From assembly GCF_014646115.1 (NCBI RefSeq), contig NZ_BMMV01000004.1, forward strand, positions 293,971 through 357,970: DNA of 64,000 nt. The letters run 5' to 3'. Below the pieces are notes generated by a model. The model had not been told where the DNA came from and made no database searches. It saw only the letters and a list, made by a program, of their open reading frames with translations. The position numbers were made by a program, and so were the translations under genes. The stretch comes from Streptomyces camponoticapitis. Its GTDB lineage: Bacteria > Actinomycetota > Actinomycetes > Streptomycetales > Streptomycetaceae. This document shows, one piece after another, positions 59,549 to 64,000 of this stretch; positions within the stretch are counted from its first letter, which is position 1; every line of letters begins with the position of its first letter.

Positions 59549-60010
59549 GTGACCAAGCTGCTGCTGTCCATCCATGTCCTCGCCTCGATCCTGGTGGTCG
59601 GGCCGATCGCCGTGGCGGCGTCGTTGTTCCCCCGCTATGTGCGCCTGGCCGGGGAGGACGGCCGCTCCGCGGGCGCCGCGGCGCTGCTCCACCGGATCTG
59701 CGGCGGTTACGCGATCGTCGGGGTCGCCGTCCCGGTCTTCGGGCTCGCCACCGGCGCGCAGCTCGGTGTCCTCACCGACATCTGGCTGATCACCTCGATC
59801 GTGCTGACCTCGATCGCCGCCGCCATACTGGCGCTGGCCATCCTGCCCGGCCAGGAGAAGATGATCGAGACGTCGGGGGCCGGCGCCCCGGCCGGCGAAA
59901 CGTCACGCGCCGCGGCCCGGCTGGCCGGTCTGACCGGGGTCTTCAACCTGCTCTGGGCGGTGGTCGTCGTCCTGATGATCGTGCGCCCGGGGTCGACGAC
60001 GGGCGCCTGA
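59549..60010 (+). CDS. Four-segment integral membrane protein (DUF2269-like)
   Basis: A 153-residue membrane protein with four hydrophobic segments: LLSIHVLASILVVGPIAVAAS (about 5-25), GGYAIVGVAVPVFGLATGA (about 54-72), WLITSIVLTSIAAAILALAILPG (about 82-104) and LTGVFNLLWAVVVVLMIV (about 128-145). The first helix carries a conserved-looking histidine (SIHV), as in DUF2269-type and other small putative heme or copper membrane proteins. The GTG at 59549 has GAAGGGG 8 bases upstream; a longer start at 59480 would add unlikely sequence. It is divergent from padR. Confidence 0.75.
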   Translation: MTKLLLSIHVLASILVVGPIAVAASLFPRYVRLAGEDGRSAGAAALLHRICGGYAIVGVAVPVFGLATGAQLGVLTDIWLITSIVLTSIAAAILALAILPGQEKMIETSGAGAPAGETSRAAARLAGLTGVFNLLWAVVVVLMIVRPGSTTGA

Positions 60011-60036
60011 GGCGCGTAGCGAATCACGCGGCGGTT

Positions 60037-60162
60037 TCAGAAGAGACCCGTCCGACGGCGAACTCCCGCACAGGGACCGTGCGGGACCGCGCGAACCGCC
60101 GGTGCGGGACGGCCGTCGATGTGCACCTCGATCGTGCCGAGTAAACCGAAGTCCACCCTCAT
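60037..60162 (-). pseudogene. Truncated SARP/AfsR-type regulator fragment
   Basis: The 41-residue reading frame begins MRVDFGLLGTIEVHIDGRPAP, the characteristic start of the N-terminal DNA-binding domain of SARP/AfsR-family antibiotic regulators (FRLLGPVEV-x-x-DGRPV type). It then departs from the family (AVRAVPHGPC) and stops, so only the first strand-loop of the domain remains. The start at 60162 and the AT-rich upstream region with TTGATCAG repeats look like an intact promoter. Either a decayed regulator gene or an unrelated short frame that resembles one. Confidence 0.4.
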
Positions 60163-60175
60163 CCCGACCGCCCGC

Positions 60176-60234
60176 TTGATCAGATTGATCAGAACCCTAG
60201 TTTGAATATCACGCGGTTGACGGTTGTTGATCAG
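60176..60234. repeat. Three TTGATCAG boxes in an AT-rich patch
   Basis: TTGATCAG occurs at 60176-60183, 60185-60192 and 60227-60234, in an unusually AT-rich stretch (about 60170-60235) directly upstream of the SARP fragment. The remaining bases to 60393 hold only the GAGAGG ribosome site of the next gene. Confidence 0.55.
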
Positions 60235-60393
60235 TGTCGACCGGTGCCGGTGAGAGGGGGCGTGGGGCGATCGATAGCCTGCTGGGGGTGCGTACGGGGG
60301 AGACGGCTGGTCCGGACGCCCGGAATCTCCCCGGGACCGGTCCCCGAGCACCGATCGGCCGGACCGATCGACAGACCCTAGGTGAGAGGTCGT

Positions 60394-62205
60394 ATGTTCA
60401 CTACCCGTCCCACCCTCCAGGGCACCTTCGGCATGGTGTCCTCCACCCACTGGCTCGCCTCGCAGTCGGCGATGGCCGTGCTGGAGGACGGTGGAAACGC
60501 CTATGACGCCGCCGTCGCGGCCGGGTTCGTCCTGCATGTCGTGGAGCCGCACCTCAACGGTCCGGCCGGCGAGGTGCCGATCATCCTCGCCCCGGCCGGA
60601 GGCGAGGCCCAGGTGCTCTGCGGCCAGGGACCCGCGCCCGCCGGAGCCACGATCGAGCACTACCGCTCCCTCGGCCTCGAACTCGTCCCCGGCACCGGAC
60701 CGCTCGCCGCCGCCGTGCCCGGCGCCTTCGACGCCTGGATGCTGCTGCTGCGCGACCACGGCACCAAATCCCTGGAGCAGGTGCTGCGTTACGCCATCGG
60801 CTACGCCGAGGACGGCCACGCCCCCGTTGAGCGGGTCGGCGAGACCGTGGAGAGCGTCCGCGAGCTGTTCGAGACCGAGTGGACCTCGTCCGCCGACGTC
60901 TACCTGCCCGGCGGACGGTCCCCGGCGCCCGGAGAGCTGTTCCGCAACCCCGCGCTGGCCACCACCTGGCGCCGGCTGACCGCCGAGGCCGAGGCGGCCG
61001 GCGGTGACGACCGCGTCGCCCAGATCGAGGCCGCGCGCGACATCTGGCGCCGGGGATTCATCGCCGAGGCGCTGATACGCGCGTCCGGCCGGCCCACCCT
61101 CGACACCAGCGGCTCCCGCCACACCGGGACCCTGACCGCCGCCGACCTGGCCGGGTGGTCCGCGACGTACGAGGCGCCCGCCACATACGACTGGAACGGC
61201 TGGACCCTGTGCAAGGCCGCCGGCTGGAGCCAGGGCCCTGCCTTCCTCCAGCAACTCGCGCTGCTTCCGCCCGCGCCCGAGCTTCCCGCGTACGGCTCCG
61301 AGGAGTACGTCCACCTCCTTACGGAGGGCTGCAAGCTGGCCATGGCCGACCGGGAGGCCTGGTACGGCGACGCCGCCGACGTACCGCTCGCCACCCTCCT
61401 CTCGGAGCCGTACAACATCGCGCGCCGCGCGCTTCTCGGTGACAAGGCCTCCTACGAACTGCGTCCCGGCAGCCCCGGCGGACGTGTGCCCGTCCTCAGC
61501 GCCCACGCGACCGCCGTCGCCGCCGGTGAGGCGGGCTTCGACGCGCTCGGCGTCCCCGCGGCGGGCGCGGGCGAGCCGACCGTCGCCCGGAACGGCTCGA
61601 CCCGCGGCGACACCTGCCACCTCGACGTCGTGGACCGCTGGGGCAACATGATCGCCGCGACACCGAGCGGCGGCTGGCTCCAGTCCAACCCGGTCGTGCC
61701 CGAACTCGGCTTCCCGCTCGGCACCCGCCTCCAGATGACCTGGCTGGAGCCCGGACTGCCCAACTCGCTCACCCCGGGCCGCAGGCCCCGGACCACGCTC
61801 ACACCGTCCCTCGCCCTGCGGGACGGCACGCCCGTCATGGCCTTCGGCACCCCCGGCGGTGACCAGCAGGACCAGTGGCAGCTCCACTTCTTCCTGGCCG
61901 TCGCGCTGCGCCCGGCGGTACGGGGCGGGCTCGACCTCCAGGGCGCGATCGACGCGCCCAACTGGCACAACGACAGCTTCCCCAGCTCCTTCTATCCGCG
62001 CGGGATGCGGCCGGGCAGCCTCACCGTGGAGCCGTCGATGGACGCGGCCGTAGTGGAAGGACTGCGCCGCAGGGGCCACGACGTCGCCGTCGGCGAACCC
62101 TGGTCGGAAGGGCGGCTCTGCGCGGTCGCGCGGGACCCGCGGACGGGCGTCCTGTCGGCCGCGGCCAATCCGCGAGGCATGCAGGGATACGCGGTGGGCC
62201 GCTAG
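60394..62205 (+). CDS. Gamma-glutamyltransferase-like protein (cytosolic)
   Basis: A 603-residue Ntn-hydrolase of the gamma-glutamyltransferase family. No signal peptide is present (MFTTRPTLQGTFGMVSSTHWLAS). The substrate arm region VLEDGGNAYDAAVAAGFVLHVVEPHLNGPAGE (about 28-59) is conserved. The candidate nucleophile Thr is in RGDTCHLDVVDRWGNMIAATP (about 403-423), followed by PGRRPRTTLTPSLALRDG and FGTPGGDQQDQWQ. The TCH instead of the usual T-[TS]-H and the QQDQ string set it apart from the secreted Ggt at 46968; it may act on a different gamma-glutamyl or amide substrate. Its TAG stop is part of the CTAG boundary of the palindromic element that follows. Confidence 0.85.
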   Translation: MFTTRPTLQGTFGMVSSTHWLASQSAMAVLEDGGNAYDAAVAAGFVLHVVEPHLNGPAGEVPIILAPAGGEAQVLCGQGPAPAGATIEHYRSLGLELVPGTGPLAAAVPGAFDAWMLLLRDHGTKSLEQVLRYAIGYAEDGHAPVERVGETVESVRELFETEWTSSADVYLPGGRSPAPGELFRNPALATTWRRLTAEAEAAGGDDRVAQIEAARDIWRRGFIAEALIRASGRPTLDTSGSRHTGTLTAADLAGWSATYEAPATYDWNGWTLCKAAGWSQGPAFLQQLALLPPAPELPAYGSEEYVHLLTEGCKLAMADREAWYGDAADVPLATLLSEPYNIARRALLGDKASYELRPGSPGGRVPVLSAHATAVAAGEAGFDALGVPAAGAGEPTVARNGSTRGDTCHLDVVDRWGNMIAATPSGGWLQSNPVVPELGFPLGTRLQMTWLEPGLPNSLTPGRRPRTTLTPSLALRDGTPVMAFGTPGGDQQDQWQLHFFLAVALRPAVRGGLDLQGAIDAPNWHNDSFPSSFYPRGMRPGSLTVEPSMDAAVVEGLRRRGHDVAVGEPWSEGRLCAVARDPRTGVLSAAANPRGMQGYAVGR

Positions 62206-62267
62206 GTCGTCTTCGAAGGAGCGCCGTCCGCCCGCGGGCCAGGCGGGACTTTGAAGGCACGACCTAG
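62202..62267. mobile_element. MITE-like palindromic element, copy 2
   Basis: A 66-bp element flanked by CTAG on both sides (62202-62205, 62264-62267). Its ends are imperfect inverted repeats (left CTAGGTCGTCTTCGAAG, right complement CTAGGTCGTGCCTTCAAAG), and the core GCGCCGTCCGCCCGCGGGCC matches copy 1 at 20356-20425. CTAG may be a duplicated target. It begins in the stop codon of the preceding gene. A degenerate, internally deleted relative seems to follow (62264-62296). Confidence 0.5.
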
Positions 62268-62399
62268 GGTCTGTCTTCGACGACACGGCCTGGGGGCGCC
62301 TTTGCGGTCAGGCGGGTCGGCGTGTGGACGCCGGCCCGCCACCGAGTCGTCATCTCCGCTCCCACCTGCCGTGTCGTACCCCTGTGGTTCTCTTGAGGA

Positions 62400-63278
62400 A
62401 TGATCGATGACTTCCTGAACGGTGACCTTTCCGCGGTCGAGGCGGCGATGCGTGACGCGGCCGCCGCCGAGATCATGCCGCGCTTCCGGCAGCTCGCCGC
62501 ACACGAGATCGTCGAGAAGTCCGGCCCCCACGACCTGGTGACCAGCGCCGACCGGGGTGCCGAGGAGCATCTGACGGCGGCCCTGACGGCGCTGCTGCCC
62601 GGCTCGGTGGTGGTGGGCGAGGAGGCGGTCCACGCCGACCCCGCCGTGTACGGGGCGCTGCGCGGGGAGGCGCCCGTGTGGATCGTCGACCCCGTCGACG
62701 GGACCCGTCAGTTCGTCCGGGGCGAGCCTGGTTTCTGCACGCTCGTCGCGCTCGCCCAGGGCGGCGAGGTGCTGGCCTCCTGGACGTACGCGCCCGCGAG
62801 GGACGAGATGGCCACGGCCGTACGAGGGCGGGGCGCCTGGCTGGACGGCACCCGGCTGCGGTGCGGTGCGCCCGAGCCCGGCGCGGTTCTGGACGTCGCG
62901 ATCTCCCACCCGGACTACACCTCGCCCGAGGAGAAGCGCGCGCTTCTGGGGGTCCGCGACGCCGACGACATCGCCGCCCGCCCTTGCGGCTCGGCGGGGC
63001 TGGAGTATCTGGCCGTCGCGCTCGGCCGGCTCGACGCCGTCGCCTTCAGCTGGGAGCTCGCCTGGGACCACGCGGCGGGCCTGCTGCTGGTGGCGGAGGC
63101 CGGGGGCGCGCAGATGACGCTCACGGGTGAGCCGTTCCGTGTCACGGGCGGCAACGCGCTGCCCTTCACGGCCGCGCGGGACGAGGCGACCGCGCGGCGC
63201 ATACGGGAGCGCCTGCTGGCGGGCGCGTGGACGGAGGAGGAGGCGGGCGCGGGAGCGGGACCGGCCTCGGGAGCCTGA
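62400..63278 (+). CDS. Inositol-monophosphatase-family phosphatase
   Basis: A 292-residue Mg-dependent phosphatase. The metal sites are conserved: GEEAVHADP (about 78), WIVDPVDGTRQFVRGEPGF (about 98-116, the DPxDGT motif) and SWELAWDHAAGLLLVAEAGG (about 217-236, the WDxAAG motif). The family includes inositol-1-phosphatase, histidinol phosphatase and 3'-phosphoadenosine phosphatases; FVRGEPGFCTLVALAQGG does not settle which. ATG at 62400 with GAGGA upstream. A C-terminal Ala/Gly/Glu tail is not conserved. Monocistronic. Confidence 0.88.
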   Translation: MIDDFLNGDLSAVEAAMRDAAAAEIMPRFRQLAAHEIVEKSGPHDLVTSADRGAEEHLTAALTALLPGSVVVGEEAVHADPAVYGALRGEAPVWIVDPVDGTRQFVRGEPGFCTLVALAQGGEVLASWTYAPARDEMATAVRGRGAWLDGTRLRCGAPEPGAVLDVAISHPDYTSPEEKRALLGVRDADDIAARPCGSAGLEYLAVALGRLDAVAFSWELAWDHAAGLLLVAEAGGAQMTLTGEPFRVTGGNALPFTAARDEATARRIRERLLAGAWTEEEAGAGAGPASGA

Positions 63279-63339
63279 GGGCGACCGGGCGACCTGCCCC
63301 GCGGCCGTATCCGTCGCCCCGCCGACAGAGTGTCAGAGG

Positions 63340-63354
63340 CCAGGAATATCCTGG
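63340..63354. promoter_or_regulatory. Palindrome CCAGGA-ATA-TCCTGG before the oxidoreductase
   Basis: A perfect 6-3-6 inverted repeat 36-50 bases upstream of the GTG start at 63390. A candidate operator of the FAD-dependent oxidoreductase gene. Confidence 0.45.
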
Positions 63355-63389
63355 TTCCTCTGGCCATCGGCTGACGAAGGAGTCCGAAG

Positions 63390-64000
63390 GTGCCGTCGAT
63401 GCTCGATGCCGTCGTCGTGGGTGCGGGACCCAACGGCCTGACCGCCGCTATCGAGCTGGCACGACGTGGATTCTCCGTCGCCGTGTTCGAGGCCCGCGAC
63501 ACCGTGGGCGGGGGAGCGAGGACCGAGGAGCTCACCCTCCCCGGTTTCCGCCACGACCCCTGTTCCGCCGTACACCCGCTGGGCGTGGGTTCGCCCGCCT
63601 TCAACGACATGCCCCTCGGCCGGTTCGGTCTGGAGTGGCTGCACCCCGAGCTGCCGATGGCCCACCCCTGGGACGACGGCACGGCCGCCGTGCTGTCCCG
63701 CTCCGTCGCCGAGACCGCGGCCTCCTTCGGCCCGCGGGACGCGGGGGCGTACCGTCGGCTGCTCGCCCCGTTCCTCGGCAAGTGGGACTCGTTCGCACGG
63801 GACTTCATGGCGCTGCCCCCCAGGGGCCTGCCGCACGACACCCTCACGCTCGCCCGCTTCGGGCTCGCCGGGCTCCCCAGCTCGAATCTGCTGATGAGGC
63901 GGTTCCGGGACGAGAAGGCCAAGGGGCTGTTCGCCGGTCTCGTCGCCCATGTCATCGCCCCGTTGAGCGGGATCGCGACCGGCGGCGTGGGCCTGATGTT
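63390..64000 (+). CDS. FAD/NAD(P)-dependent oxidoreductase (phytoene-desaturase-like), partial
   Basis: The first 203 residues of a flavoprotein that continues past the window. The FAD-binding motif is [49 protein letters not shown] (about 5-53), typical of the phytoene-desaturase/amine-oxidase superfamily, followed by [16 protein letters not shown]. Many streptomycete members are annotated only as NAD(P)/FAD-dependent oxidoreductases. The GTG at 63390 has AAGGAG 7 bases upstream; an ATG at 63399 is the alternative. A perfect 15-bp palindrome lies just upstream. Confidence 0.85.
   Translation, partial: MPSMLDAVVVGAGPNGLTAAIELARRGFSVAVFEARDTVGGGARTEELTLPGFRHDPCSAVHPLGVGSPAFNDMPLGRFGLEWLHPELPMAHPWDDGTAAVLSRSVAETAASFGPRDAGAYRRLLAPFLGKWDSFARDFMALPPRGLPHDTLTLARFGLAGLPSSNLLMRRFRDEKAKGLFAGLVAHVIAPLSGIATGGVGLM

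Noticed and set aside
60037..62286. Minus-strand open frame of 749 codons
   Set aside because: Antisense to the gamma-glutamyltransferase-like gene; only the final 41 codons with their own start look like a real protein fragment.

Overview
High-GC DNA with strong third-position G/C bias, GTG/TTG starts, many leaderless-looking promoters, F420-linked enzymes and a mycothiol-type DinB protein: this is Streptomyces or a very close relative. The window looks like ordinary chromosome. I see no rRNA, tRNA, CRISPR array, intact transposase or phage genes, but there are two short palindromic mobile-type repeats and several tandem-repeat patches.

The core is a purine salvage-to-carbon/nitrogen pathway in two blocks. 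Block A (3.6-14.5 kb) carries glyoxylate carboligase (gcl), tartronate-semialdehyde reductase (glxR), hydroxypyruvate isomerase (hyi), a small-ligand-binding/HTH gene pair, the urate operon uraD-hiuH-uox, an 8-oxoguanine deaminase and a urate/xanthine-type NCS2 permease. Block B (21.5-28.6 kb) carries malate synthase (aceB), a MocA-like nucleotidyltransferase, the IclR repressor allR, allantoinase (allB) and allantoicase (alc). Together they run 8-oxoguanine/urate -> allantoin -> allantoate -> ureidoglycolate -> glyoxylate -> malate or glycerate. No ureidoglycolate lyase or xanthine dehydrogenase is recognisable here. Four promoters of the two blocks (gcl, hyi-glxR, aceB, allR/allB) each carry two copies of a 15-bp pseudo-palindrome TTCC-N7-GGAA exactly 21 bp apart, and three promoters (uraD, allB, aceB) carry a second motif TTCAAC-N5-GTTGAA. 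This ties the separated blocks into one regulon with two control layers.

Between the blocks (14.5-21.5 kb) lie two closely related GH46 chitosanases (one with a CsnR-like operator, one lipoprotein-like), a periplasmic-binding-fold protein without a signal peptide, a VOC protein, a HEAT-repeat protein, a DinB-type enzyme and a small membrane protein whose ribosome site sits in a strong hairpin.

From 28.6 to 44 kb: an SDR, a two-component system, a P450, a PaaI thioesterase, a Gfo/Idh/MocA dehydrogenase divergent from a GntR regulator, a sugar ABC transporter with two paralogous binding lipoproteins, a ROK kinase with a long charged tail, a fused PcaD-PcaC-type protein and a UlaG-like metallo-hydrolase. 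From 44 to 52 kb: exonuclease III, conserved streptomycete hypotheticals, a secreted gamma-glutamyltransferase, and an extra methionine aminopeptidase divergent from an XRE regulator over a perfect operator. From 52.4 to 57.2 kb is a reductive-pyrimidine-degradation operon (ureidopropionase-type nitrilase, class III aminotransferase, dihydropyrimidinase, F420-type LLM oxidoreductase). The rest holds a lipoate ligase, a PadR/HAAS-domain pair, a truncated SARP relic, a cytosolic gamma-glutamyltransferase-like protein, an inositol-monophosphatase-family enzyme and the start of an FAD-dependent oxidoreductase.
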